DNA of 64,000 nt, from positions 1 to 64,000 of the forward strand of contig NZ_JAKHSK010000014.1 in assembly GCF_023499215.1 (NCBI RefSeq). The letters run 5' to 3'. Below the pieces are notes generated by a model. That model saw nothing but the letters and a program-made list of their open reading frames with translations. It had not been told where the DNA came from and did no database searches. The translations under genes and the position numbers were made by a program. Shown one piece after another: positions 43,618-53,063 of this stretch. Source of the DNA: Zunongwangia pacifica. GTDB lineage: Bacteria > Bacteroidota > Bacteroidia > Flavobacteriales > Flavobacteriaceae. Each line of letters begins with the position of its first letter. Position 1 is the first letter of the stretch.

Positions 43618-45843
43618 CTAGTCTTCCAGGTCCGGCAGGCTAAAATAAAAAGTGGCTCCTTCACCGGGAGTGGTTTCTACCCACAACTCACCTTTATGTT
43701 TATCTACTACTTTTTTGGCAATCGAAAGCCCGATTCCTGAGCCTGTAAAATCATCGGTAGCTACCCGTGAAAACACCTCAAAAATTTTGTCTTTGTGCTT
43801 AGGATCAAATCCTACACCATTATCTTTAACAAAATAAATAATTTTATCTCCTTCATGCGCATAGCCTATTTCTACTACAGGATTTTCTTTCTTTGCACTG
43901 TATTTTAAAGCGTTAGAAATAAGGTTATTTACCAATTGAGAGATCATCCTGCGGTCTCCCATAATTTTAGGTAATTTTTCAGCGATTTTTATAGTTGTTT
44001 TGGGATAATTGTTTTCAACATTCTGTGCATCGAATGCATTTTCTACAATGTGCTGGATTGATATGATCTGCTTAGAAAGTTTTGTTTGTCCTACTTTTGA
44101 ATATGATAAAATATCTTCGATAAGGGTATCCATTTCAGAAGCCGATCGTACAATGGTTTTCACCGCTTTTTGGCTATAATCATCTAGCCTGTCCATGTAA
44201 TGATCTTTAAGGATCCTTGCATAACCATCAATTCCTCGTAAAGGCGCTCTAAGATCATGGGAAACACTATAACTAAAAGTCTCTAACTCTTTATTGGCTT
44301 CTACTAATTTAGAGTTTAAATTGTCTATTTGTTCTTTTTGCTTTTTTACTAAAATGTGTGTTATACTTTCTCTAAGCGCATTAACAGCTTCATAATCATA
44401 ATCTTCCCAGGGTTTAGCGACACCGGCTACTTTTTCTGTCCAGCGCTCAAAAGATTTTCTAGGTGTTAAATATTCAATACCATCTTTTACGTATCCAATT
44501 TTCTCGGGATTTCCTCCCCAGTTTACGGTTTCTTTTGCTTCTGGCCTAAACCAGATCAAATAAGCATCGCCCTGTTCCCCAATTTGGGCACTAATAATCC
44601 CTGAGGCTTTATCACAATATTCGCTTGCTTCTGGAAATACTTTGGATAAGCATTTAGCTGAAAAAAAGAGCTCTTGTTTTTTTAAAAATTTTTGAAACAA
44701 GCTTTCTACCTGAGGTCTTTCTGGTGTTTTTCCAACTAAATAGATCTCGTTATCCATTACTAAAGCTCCCCCACTACATTCAATAATATCGGTAAACTTG
44801 GGATCAAAACGATAAAGTGCATCTGCAATATTCCTTATCGAAGTCATTTGCAACACCAGTTTCTTGCGAACCTCATCAGATTTCGAAATATTTTCTAAAA
44901 AGGTATTGGCGGTTTTAACGGCCAGTTTATTCGAAAAGACCTGTGTTAAAAATAAACAGGATTGCCTTTGGTGATAGGTAATAAATTTAGGCAAATAGTG
45001 ATGGCAGGCTACCAATCCCCATAATTGGCCATTTAAAACAATGGCAGCAGTAAGCGAAGCTCCCACTTTCATATTCTTTAAATATTCGATATGAATTGGA
45101 GATACCGCCCTTAGCTCTGAACTCGAAATATCCAATGGCTGCCCGGTTATTGGAGAAATTTCAGGAACAATTGGTGAGGCTTTGTAATGTACATCACTAA
45201 TAATTCTTACTCCCTGTTTCATAAATATTTCCCTGGCAGGTTTAGGAATATCGGTTGCCGGATAATGCAATCCCAACCAGCTTTCCAGCTCAGGTTCTTT
45301 TACTTCGGCTACGACTTCACCATTCCATTCTTCATCAAACTTATAGATCATTATACGATCGTAATCGAACAAATGCTTTACAAGCAAAGCCGCCTGCTGG
45401 CACATATCATTAACCGATTCAGATTCGTCTAATTCGGTTAAGATCTTGGTAAGCTGTTCCTGAAAATGAATAGGATCTATCGATTTCCCCGAGGGTTCTA
45501 CATCTATAATAAGATGCTCCCCGGAAATTGAAGGAATGCATAGAAACTTTTGTTCCCCTATTTTTAGTTTTTTGGGTAAAAGGGATTCCTTATTTGCAAG
45601 CTTCTTTTTAAAAGATGATGCTACTTTTTTAGATAAAACCTGTTCTAAGGATTGTCCCAAGGCTTTTGTATGGGAAATTCCCAAAATAGCTGAAATATTT
45701 TCGCTGCACTGCGAAATATTCAGCGTTTCTACATCGCAAACAATTATAACACCATGTTCCTGGGACTTCCCTATAATATGTATAGGCTCCCTGTCACAAT
45801 TGGTAATATTAACTTCTTGTTCGCTATAGGCGGTTTTGCTCAT
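43618..45843 (-). CDS. bphP: Bacteriophytochrome histidine kinase
   Basis: This 741-residue red/far-red photoreceptor has an N-terminal biliverdin-binding Cys16 in NCDREPIHIIG, then PAS, GAF with YPATDIPKPARE (variant of PASDIP) and SPIHIEYLKNMKVGASL, and PHY (near EYLTPRKSFERW). HisKA follows with SYSVSHDLRAPLRG (His529), and the ATPase with GSGIGLSIAKKV. All conserved chromophore and kinase residues appear present. It adjoins the CheB-CheR fusion with no gap, and the response regulator follows after 54 bp. Confidence 0.96.
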   Translation of the reverse strand: MSKTAYSEQEVNITNCDREPIHIIGKSQEHGVIIVCDVETLNISQCSENISAILGISHTKALGQSLEQVLSKKVASSFKKKLANKESLLPKKLKIGEQKFLCIPSISGEHLIIDVEPSGKSIDPIHFQEQLTKILTELDESESVNDMCQQAALLVKHLFDYDRIMIYKFDEEWNGEVVAEVKEPELESWLGLHYPATDIPKPAREIFMKQGVRIISDVHYKASPIVPEISPITGQPLDISSSELRAVSPIHIEYLKNMKVGASLTAAIVLNGQLWGLVACHHYLPKFITYHQRQSCLFLTQVFSNKLAVKTANTFLENISKSDEVRKKLVLQMTSIRNIADALYRFDPKFTDIIECSGGALVMDNEIYLVGKTPERPQVESLFQKFLKKQELFFSAKCLSKVFPEASEYCDKASGIISAQIGEQGDAYLIWFRPEAKETVNWGGNPEKIGYVKDGIEYLTPRKSFERWTEKVAGVAKPWEDYDYEAVNALRESITHILVKKQKEQIDNLNSKLVEANKELETFSYSVSHDLRAPLRGIDGYARILKDHYMDRLDDYSQKAVKTIVRSASEMDTLIEDILSYSKVGQTKLSKQIISIQHIVENAFDAQNVENNYPKTTIKIAEKLPKIMGDRRMISQLVNNLISNALKYSAKKENPVVEIGYAHEGDKIIYFVKDNGVGFDPKHKDKIFEVFSRVATDDFTGSGIGLSIAKKVVDKHKGELWVETTPGEGATFYFSLPDLED

Positions 45844-48800
45844 TTATTTTGCTTTAATTTTAAAATAAAATGTACTCCCCACTCCTGGTTGCGAATCTAC
45901 CCAAATAGACCCACCATGTAATATAACAATTTTATGCACGTGCGCCAATCCAACACCGGTACCTTCGTATTTCTCTTCTGTTGGGACCCTATTAAAAATG
46001 GTGAAAATATCTTTTTGATCTTCTTCAGAAATTCCTATACCATTATCCATTACAGAAAATACCCAATATTCATCTTCCTGATATGCTGAAATTCGAACTT
46101 CAGGGGTTTTATCTTTCGCACAGTATTTTAAAGCATTACTTAATAGGTTTTGGAATAAAAGTCGCATTTCGACTTCGTACACCTTTAATTTTGGTAAGCT
46201 TCCAATATGTACCTTTGCATTGGTATCTTTAATTCGCTTGGTAAGATCATATTTTACAACTTCTACAAGTTCCCGGGTATCCACCATCTTCTTTTTGGTA
46301 TTTCTACCTATTCTGGAATGCTCTAATAAAGCTTTAATTTGAGCTGATAATCGATCTGAAGCTTCATCGATATACTGAATATAATCTTTCCCTTTTTGAT
46401 CCAGTTTATCAGAATAAATTTTCCCTAAAATATCGCTACCAAATTTAATCGTGCTTAAGGGTTCCTGAAGGTCATGAGAACAAATAGACACAAATTGTTC
46501 TAAATCGTGATTGGCTCTTTCAAGGTCCTTTTTTTGTTGTTGTAATTCTTCCTGAACGTGTTTTAATTCAGAAATATCTACGCAGGTAAATCTATTGGTG
46601 ATTCCATTACCGTTTTCATCAAGCTCTACGGTAGAGTTCATAATTACCGGAACAATTTTACCATTCTTGGTTACCATTTCCTGCTCTACATTTTTAAGCT
46701 CTCCTTTTTCCTGGAATAACTTATTAAGTCGCAACGCTTTTAGTTTAGATTCATCTTCATAAAGTTCGAAGATGGGTTTACCTATAATATCTTCTTTAGA
46801 ATCATATCCCAGCTTTTCGACCGCTTCCTGGTTACACTGTACGATTTCTGAAGTCCTTGGATCTACACTAAAATGTAATACAGGGTCTTCTTCATAGAAC
46901 GATTTAAAACGTCGTTCACTGGCCAGCAACTTATTTTTTGCTTTTTGAAGTGATTCGATATCTACAAAGGTAATTACGATACCTTCTGTATTATCTTCTC
47001 CGGTTCTAAAAGGGGAAATTCGCTGTAAGTAATTTCTTCCTTCTTTAGAAAGAATATTACGCTCTAAGATCTTTCCGGTTTCCATCACTTTGTTACAGCG
47101 CTCTACCAGACCTTTTCCTCTATTTACGCCAAAATTAGTCGTGAAATTATCTATAGGTCGGCCAATATCACTATTTATTAAGCTAAAATGTTTTTTGATA
47201 GTGGGGGTAAATTTTCTAATCCTAAGATCACTGTCCAAAAAGATCGTACCAATATTGGTACTTTCAAGAAGATTATTCATATCGGCATTAAGCTGCGCTA
47301 AATCATCCATTTTCTGGATATTCTCGGCATTTACCGTATTTATCTCTTCATTAACACTTTGAAGTTCTTCGTTGGTACTTTGTAACTCTTCGTTAGACGC
47401 CAAAAGTTCTTCATTAGCGGCCTGAAGTTCTTCGTTACTGGTTTCGATCTCTTCTAAAGAGGTTTGTAATTCTTCTTTGGTCTTTTTCAGTTCCTCTTCA
47501 AGTTCTGCTATGTATTCCCGGGTTCTACCATTAATAGTAACCTGCTCAACCTCTACCGTATCTTCTTCTTTTACTTCCTGTTCAATAAAAGTAAGTACAA
47601 AATTACTCTCGTTATCAAGATTTTTCGGTTTAAAAGGCTTTACGACGAGATCTAATTTCATCACGCTACCATCGGTTTCCTTAACAATAGCATTGTGATA
47701 AACCACTCTTTTCCTTTCCTTCGCCGATTTTTTAGTGGTAGATTGTACGATATGTTTAAGGTCTTTATTAAGCATCTCTATTAAATTGGTCGTAAATCCA
47801 GATACAGGTAGGTTTGCGTATTTTCTAAATTCACCAACCGCTTCCATAATATTAAATTCTGAATCTACATACACACTTGCAGCACCAAATTGCTCCATAA
47901 CAGCTTCGTTAAGCTCATTTACAAACTTTTGCTTACTGTTATTATAAGTGCGATTATCACTATATCTTGCCTTTTGATGCTTTTCATCATGATCTACTGA
48001 AGTCCTACCCGTAGTGGACCTTAAATTTTGAGTTCTTATTCTTGCTCTTGGATGCACATTTCTAAAGATTTTCCATTTTCTACTTATATCTTCAAAAGAA
48101 TCCCGGTGCGAGGTGACACTTTCACTGGTTCCTAGAACAAGGAATCCATATTCTCTAAGTGCGTAATGCAACACATCCATCGTTTTCTTTTGAATACTAG
48201 ACTGAAAATAAATAAGAAGATTACGACATAATACCATATCCATATTGCTAAAAGGAGGGTTTTTAATGATATTATGTTTAGAGAAAATAACCATTCGCCT
48301 AATTTTCTCTACAATTTGATATCCCTCTGGTTTTTTAATAAAAAACTTTTTAAGGAATTTATCTTCTACATTCGCTACAACACTCTCTGAATAAATACCT
48401 GAGCTACCTATATCTAAATGCTCTTGTGAAATATCTGTAGCGAAAATTTTAATTTCCAGCATCTTATCCTGGCGTTGCATTTCTTCATGCAATAACATAG
48501 CCAGGGAATACGCCTCTTCTCCTGTACTACAACCTACATCCCAAATTTTAAGAATATCATTATCCTTTTTAGATTCTATAAGTTCTGGTACAATATCATC
48601 TGCGATAATTTCCCACACCCTTTTATCCCTAAAAAAGTTAGTCACCCCAATTAAAAATTCACGATATAGCATGGGAATTTCTTCATCATTATGCAATAGC
48701 ATGTCATAATATTCTTCAAGATTACTACAACCGCTTACATTTACCCTTCTTGCTAATCTTCGGGCTAAGGTGGAATATTTATATTCCCTAAAATCGAGAC

Positions 48801-49506
48801 CTGTTTTTTCATCGATAAGATGAAGGATCTTAGAAAGGGTTTTCTGATCAAATTCTACATCGTGGTTTTCGATATCAAAAACCATGGGTGCATTAATAAA
48901 TTTACGCAGTTCCTCTCCCATTTCTTCTACCGGTAAAATATAATCTACTAAACCAGTTTGTATGGCGCTTTTCGGCATTCCGTCAAATTTAGCCTGATCT
49001 GGATCCTGCACCATCACCATACCATCTTTATCCTTTATGGCCCTAATCCCTCGGGTGCCATCACTGCCGGTACCGCTAAGAATAACTGCAATTGCTTTTT
49101 CTTTTTGATAATTAGAAAGGGATTCCAAAAACATATCTATAGGTAAGTTTAGATGTGCCCGCTCTTCTGGTTTTTCAATCAGTTTTAGACAGCCATCTTC
49201 TACTAAAAGATTGCATTTTGGAGGAATTAGATAAATGGTCTTCTTTTCCATTTTCATCCCTTCCTTAATCTGCTTAATAGGGAATTTGGTAGATTTTGCC
49301 AATAGTTCTCCCATCATACTTTTATAATCTGGAGAAAGGTGTTGGATTACTACGTAAGTATTATTGTCTTCTTCAGGAATACCGTTAAAAAATGCCTTTA
49401 AAGCTTCTAGACCTCCAGCGCTTGCCCCCACAGCAATAATTCTGGATTCTCTATTTTTATTTTTTTCAGGTTTCACCTGTTGTGTTAGTTTGTTGTTTCT
49501 AGTCAT
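45844..49506 (-). CDS. CheB-CheR-PAS histidine kinase fusion
   Basis: This 1220-residue signalling fusion has an N-terminal CheB methylesterase (GASAGG Ser29, His56 in VIQHLSPDY, Asp149 in GTGSDGTRG), CheR methyltransferase (LARRLARRV near 250, SAM motif WDVGCSTGEEAYSL), a coiled coil of NEELQ/NEEL repeats (about residues 670-740), PAS domains and HisKA/ATPase (SHDLQEPLSTI His1011, GTGVGLAHVH). Such proteins are not classical chemotaxis enzymes; their substrates are unclear. No chemoreceptor is visible nearby. It leads the phytochrome operon and abuts bphP with no gap. Confidence 0.94.
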   Translation of the reverse strand: MTRNNKLTQQVKPEKNKNRESRIIAVGASAGGLEALKAFFNGIPEEDNNTYVVIQHLSPDYKSMMGELLAKSTKFPIKQIKEGMKMEKKTIYLIPPKCNLLVEDGCLKLIEKPEERAHLNLPIDMFLESLSNYQKEKAIAVILSGTGSDGTRGIRAIKDKDGMVMVQDPDQAKFDGMPKSAIQTGLVDYILPVEEMGEELRKFINAPMVFDIENHDVEFDQKTLSKILHLIDEKTGLDFREYKYSTLARRLARRVNVSGCSNLEEYYDMLLHNDEEIPMLYREFLIGVTNFFRDKRVWEIIADDIVPELIESKKDNDILKIWDVGCSTGEEAYSLAMLLHEEMQRQDKMLEIKIFATDISQEHLDIGSSGIYSESVVANVEDKFLKKFFIKKPEGYQIVEKIRRMVIFSKHNIIKNPPFSNMDMVLCRNLLIYFQSSIQKKTMDVLHYALREYGFLVLGTSESVTSHRDSFEDISRKWKIFRNVHPRARIRTQNLRSTTGRTSVDHDEKHQKARYSDNRTYNNSKQKFVNELNEAVMEQFGAASVYVDSEFNIMEAVGEFRKYANLPVSGFTTNLIEMLNKDLKHIVQSTTKKSAKERKRVVYHNAIVKETDGSVMKLDLVVKPFKPKNLDNESNFVLTFIEQEVKEEDTVEVEQVTINGRTREYIAELEEELKKTKEELQTSLEEIETSNEELQAANEELLASNEELQSTNEELQSVNEEINTVNAENIQKMDDLAQLNADMNNLLESTNIGTIFLDSDLRIRKFTPTIKKHFSLINSDIGRPIDNFTTNFGVNRGKGLVERCNKVMETGKILERNILSKEGRNYLQRISPFRTGEDNTEGIVITFVDIESLQKAKNKLLASERRFKSFYEEDPVLHFSVDPRTSEIVQCNQEAVEKLGYDSKEDIIGKPIFELYEDESKLKALRLNKLFQEKGELKNVEQEMVTKNGKIVPVIMNSTVELDENGNGITNRFTCVDISELKHVQEELQQQKKDLERANHDLEQFVSICSHDLQEPLSTIKFGSDILGKIYSDKLDQKGKDYIQYIDEASDRLSAQIKALLEHSRIGRNTKKKMVDTRELVEVVKYDLTKRIKDTNAKVHIGSLPKLKVYEVEMRLLFQNLLSNALKYCAKDKTPEVRISAYQEDEYWVFSVMDNGIGISEEDQKDIFTIFNRVPTEEKYEGTGVGLAHVHKIVILHGGSIWVDSQPGVGSTFYFKIKAK

Positions 49507-50040
49507 TTATTTTTTGGGAAGTAGTTAACACGTGTAAAGGTCAAATATATCGGATAAATTGCATACTAAATAATACAATTGCGTTTAAAATGCACGGTAT
49601 TCACAGCATTTTGAGCCTATAGATGTGCTAAAACCTGTCAGCTTAACAGTTATTTTTGTCAGTTAGGCAGCTATAAGAAGTATTTATGAATTATAGAAAT
49701 ATTCAATACTTCAACTTATATATTTATTTACATTCTTCTCTTTAAGAAATATTAACATTCTTAAAAACCTTGATTTTGTTCGATTTACCGCCTTTGATCA
49801 TCAAATTGCATGTTCCAACCCCTCCAGGAGGTGCTTATCTTCTAAATAGCACCCGCTAGACTTTTACAATTCTTTAACCGTAATTGAGATTTTGTTAAAA
49901 CAAATTCAGCATATATTAAAAGCAATCAAAGATGATGTAAGTAAAATTGTCGTTTGGCTCGCATGATCTTTGAACATTAAATAGCAAGTTTAACTAAATA
50001 ATCGTGGTAAAGCCACAAGGAAAAATTGAAAAACACAGAA
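49507..50040. other. Long divergent intergenic region with hairpins
   Basis: This region separates the leftward phytochrome operon from proCBA. It holds the inverted repeat TTTAAGAA-N9-TTCTTAAA (49741-49765) and the hairpin GGTGCT-N12-AGCACC (49830-49853), whose left arm overlaps the palindrome CCTCC-A-GGAGG (49821-49831). A structured leader for proC is possible, but no known riboswitch pattern is recognised. No ORF of note was found. Confidence 0.4.
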
Positions 50041-50847
50041 ATGAAAGTATTAGTTATTGGAGCAGGAAATATGGGACTAACTTACGCCGAAGGAATGGCA
50101 AAAAGCAGTCTTCTAAATCGAAGAAATCTTATGATCTTTGATAAATCTGCTGAAGTGATTACCAACCTAAGTAAAGTAGACCATTTTGATGTTTTCGATA
50201 AAATAGATGATTGTCTTCCTAAAGCAGACATCGTTTTTCTAGCCGTAAAACCTTACCATATTGATGGCTTATTTGAAGAAATAAAGCCTATGGTAAATGA
50301 TGAGCAAATCTTTGTTTCTCTTATGGCAGGAGTAACCATAAAAACCATACAAGATGGTTTAGGAGTTAAAAAAGTGGTTAGATCCATGCCTAATTTACCG
50401 GCACAGGTAGGTAAAGGGGTAACTTCTTATACTGCAGCCAAAGAAGTTTCTAGAGTAGAACTTTTAATGGTAAGAAATCTACTGGACACCACCGGAGAAT
50501 CGATTAAAGTTGAAAATGAAAACTTTATCGATGCCTCTACAGGAATTAGTGGTAGTGGCCCCGCTTATGTATTCTATTTTATGGGATCTATGCTAGAAGC
50601 GGCACTTAAAATGGGATTCTCTGAAAATGACAGTAGAGTTCTCGTAAGTCAGACGTTTGAAGGTGCTGTTGAACTTTTTAATCAACATGATCTTTCACCC
50701 GATACCTGGATGGAACGTGTTGCTTCTAAAGGAGGAACCACCCGTGCCGCATTAGATTCTATGGACGATAATAATGTAAAAGAACTTATTAAGGAAGCTG
50801 CTTATGCTGCATTTGATCGTGCAGTGGAACTAGGAGAAGGCAAATAA
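50041..50847 (+). CDS. proC: Pyrroline-5-carboxylate reductase
   Basis: This enzyme converts pyrroline-5-carboxylate to proline with NAD(P)H. It is 268 residues long from ATG 50041, directly at MKVLVIGAGNMG; an upstream TTG at 50026 would add five residues and is less likely. The motif VVRSMPNLPAQVGKG and the C-terminal TGISGSGPAYVFYF with SKGGTTRAALDSM are diagnostic. It is the first gene of proC-proB-proA, with 29 bp before proB. Confidence 0.95.
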   Translation: MKVLVIGAGNMGLTYAEGMAKSSLLNRRNLMIFDKSAEVITNLSKVDHFDVFDKIDDCLPKADIVFLAVKPYHIDGLFEEIKPMVNDEQIFVSLMAGVTIKTIQDGLGVKKVVRSMPNLPAQVGKGVTSYTAAKEVSRVELLMVRNLLDTTGESIKVENENFIDASTGISGSGPAYVFYFMGSMLEAALKMGFSENDSRVLVSQTFEGAVELFNQHDLSPDTWMERVASKGGTTRAALDSMDDNNVKELIKEAAYAAFDRAVELGEGK

Positions 50848-50876
50848 TCTACTAACTAATACTATCAAACATAATA

Positions 50877-51653
50877 ATGGAAAATAAGAAAAAAAGAATC
50901 GTTGTAAAAGTTGGTACCAATGTAATGACCAACAAAGACAATAGAATTTTAGGACCGGTACTAAAACACTTGGTAGAACAAATATCAGAACTTTACGAAG
51001 AAGATATTATGACCGTTTTAGTATCCTCTGGATCTGCAATTGCAGGTAAAGAAATTCTTGGCGAAATCAACATTCAGGATCCTTCAAAAAGAAGGCAGGT
51101 ATTTAGCTCTGTAGGACAACCTAGAATGATGAGACATTACTATAGTATTTTTCACGATTACGGAATGCGTTGTGCACAGGTGCTTGCCACTAAACGAGAC
51201 TTTAGCCCTGGAATTCATAGAGAAAATATGATTAACTGCTATGAATCTTTACTTTCTGAAGGAATTATTCCTATTGCGAATGAAGATGATGCTGTTTCTG
51301 TTACCATGTCGATGTTCTCGGATAATGATGAGTTGGCCAGTCTTGTTGCTGAATTAATTGGTGCAGACTCCCTAATTATCCTTAGTGATACTGACGGACT
51401 TTACACCGGGCACCCAGATGACGACGATTCAGAAAAATTAAATAAAGTTCAGGTAGACCAGAATGTTGAAAAATATGTTCAGCAATCTGACAAAGGTGAA
51501 GGTGAAGGCCGTGGCGGAATGGAATCTAAAATTAAGATCGCCAAAGAAACCGCCGCTAAAAATATACCTACTTATATCGCAAATGGTAAGCGACCAAATG
51601 TAATTCTTGATATTATGAGAGGTAAACCGGTAGGAACAAAGTTTACTTCCTAG
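50877..51653 (+). CDS. proB: Glutamate 5-kinase (no PUA domain)
   Basis: This enzyme phosphorylates glutamate as the first step to proline. It is 258 residues, with the amino-acid-kinase fold only: VVKVGTNVMTN, VSSGSAIAGK, IANEDDAVSV and ILSDTDGLYTG. The C-terminal PUA domain of the longer (E. coli-type) enzyme is absent, as in many short ProB forms. It lies between proC and proA (74 bp). Confidence 0.94.
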   Translation: MENKKKRIVVKVGTNVMTNKDNRILGPVLKHLVEQISELYEEDIMTVLVSSGSAIAGKEILGEINIQDPSKRRQVFSSVGQPRMMRHYYSIFHDYGMRCAQVLATKRDFSPGIHRENMINCYESLLSEGIIPIANEDDAVSVTMSMFSDNDELASLVAELIGADSLIILSDTDGLYTGHPDDDDSEKLNKVQVDQNVEKYVQQSDKGEGEGRGGMESKIKIAKETAAKNIPTYIANGKRPNVILDIMRGKPVGTKFTS

Positions 51654-51727
51654 AAAGACCTTTATCATCTTATAATCTCAAGACGCGATTATAGCTTAAT
51701 TAACGAATTAAAACTTAAAGAAGAAAA

Positions 51728-52927
51728 ATGATACTTTTAGATACCGATAAAAAAAATAATGTTTTGAAATCCATGATGAAAATTTTGGATAAAAAACGCG
51801 AACAAATTATTACCGAAAACAAAAAAGATCTTGAAGCTTTTGGAGAAGGAGATCAGGCTATGTACGATCGCCTGGTTTGTGATGATAAAAAAGTTGATGG
51901 TATGATCAACTCAGTAAAAGAAGTGATGGAACAGGATGATCCTGTAGGTCAAACTATCGAGCACAGAAAATTAGATACCGGTTTGGATATTACCAATAAA
52001 ACCGCTCCTTTTGGAAACATCATGATTATTTACGAATCTCGACCAGATGTTACTATCGAAGCTGCTGTATTGGCATTTAAGGCAAATAATAAGATCTTTT
52101 TAAAAGGTGGTAAAGAAGCCATAAACAGTAATAAGATTCTTGTAGAATGCTGGCATGAGGCGCTTAAAGAGAACGATCTAAGTTCAGATTGGATCGAACT
52201 ATTACACCTTAGCCGCCCCGAAACTCAGGAATTTCTTAAAAATCCACCAGTACAATTAGATTTAATCGTACCAAGAGGTGGTGAACGCCTTATTGGCTTT
52301 GTAAAAGAACATGCTACCGGTGCTGTACTTGTAAGTGGTAGAGGGAATAACTTCTTGTATGTTTCTAAAAATGCCGATTTTGAAACCGCTAAAAAAGTAA
52401 TGCTAAATGCCAAAATTGATAAAATTTCTGGTTGTAACGCATTAGATAAAGTACTTGTAGACGTAAATCTTCCAGATTATGAAGCTAAACTAAAAGAACT
52501 TCAGGAAATGTTCAAAGAAAATGAAGTGAACATTCTAGTAGATGAAGAGGTGAAAAAAGTACTTAGTGAAGAAGATGAAATTCCTTCTGAATCTACCTGG
52601 TACGAAGAGTTTTTAGCGATGAAAATTGTCATTGGCAGTATCGACGGATTAGACGCTGCTATCGAAAAAATTAATAAATACTCTGGTGGGCATTCAGCTT
52701 CTATAATCACCAAAGATAAAGATGAAGCGATTAAATTTATGGAGCAGGTAGATAGTGCTGCTGTTTATCATAATGCTTCTACCAGATTTACAGATGGTGG
52801 ACAAATGGGTGTTGGTGCCGAGCTGGCTATAAGTACCGATAAGCTTCACCACAGAGGGCCACTAGGTTTAAAACAGCTTACTACAAATAAATACTATGTG
52901 CTGGGAGACGGGCATATAAGAGCATAA
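51728..52927 (+). CDS. proA: Glutamate-5-semialdehyde dehydrogenase
   Basis: This 399-residue aldehyde-dehydrogenase-fold reductase makes glutamate semialdehyde from glutamyl phosphate. It shows YESRPDVTIEAAVLAFKANN, LIVPRGGERLIGFV, the catalytic region KISGCNALDKVLVD (nucleophile Cys in SGCN) and HNASTRFTDGGQMG. It completes the proline operon, which ends at the strong terminator 27 bp downstream. Confidence 0.96.
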   Translation: MILLDTDKKNNVLKSMMKILDKKREQIITENKKDLEAFGEGDQAMYDRLVCDDKKVDGMINSVKEVMEQDDPVGQTIEHRKLDTGLDITNKTAPFGNIMIIYESRPDVTIEAAVLAFKANNKIFLKGGKEAINSNKILVECWHEALKENDLSSDWIELLHLSRPETQEFLKNPPVQLDLIVPRGGERLIGFVKEHATGAVLVSGRGNNFLYVSKNADFETAKKVMLNAKIDKISGCNALDKVLVDVNLPDYEAKLKELQEMFKENEVNILVDEEVKKVLSEEDEIPSESTWYEEFLAMKIVIGSIDGLDAAIEKINKYSGGHSASIITKDKDEAIKFMEQVDSAAVYHNASTRFTDGGQMGVGAELAISTDKLHHRGPLGLKQLTTNKYYVLGDGHIRA

Positions 52928-52953
52928 TTTTTCAATTTAAATTGAAATACACT

Positions 52954-52981
52954 AAAGGGTGACAAGATTGTCACCCTTTTT
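52954..52981 (+). terminator. Terminator of proCBA
   Basis: AAAGGGTGAC (52954-52963) and GTCACCCTTTT (52970-52980) form a perfect stem around a 6-base loop, with a T-run. It lies 27 bp after the proA stop. Confidence 0.9.
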
Positions 52982-53063
52982 AATGTTTAAAAATTAATAA
53001 AAATAGATACTAAAATGTAACTATTTCAGTTTTTAATAGTCCAATAAGAAAGATAAAAACAAT

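Noticed and set aside
49821-49853. A riboswitch or T-box ahead of proC.
   Set aside because: No conserved T-box bulge, glycine, SAM or other known aptamer core was recognised; only simple hairpins are present.
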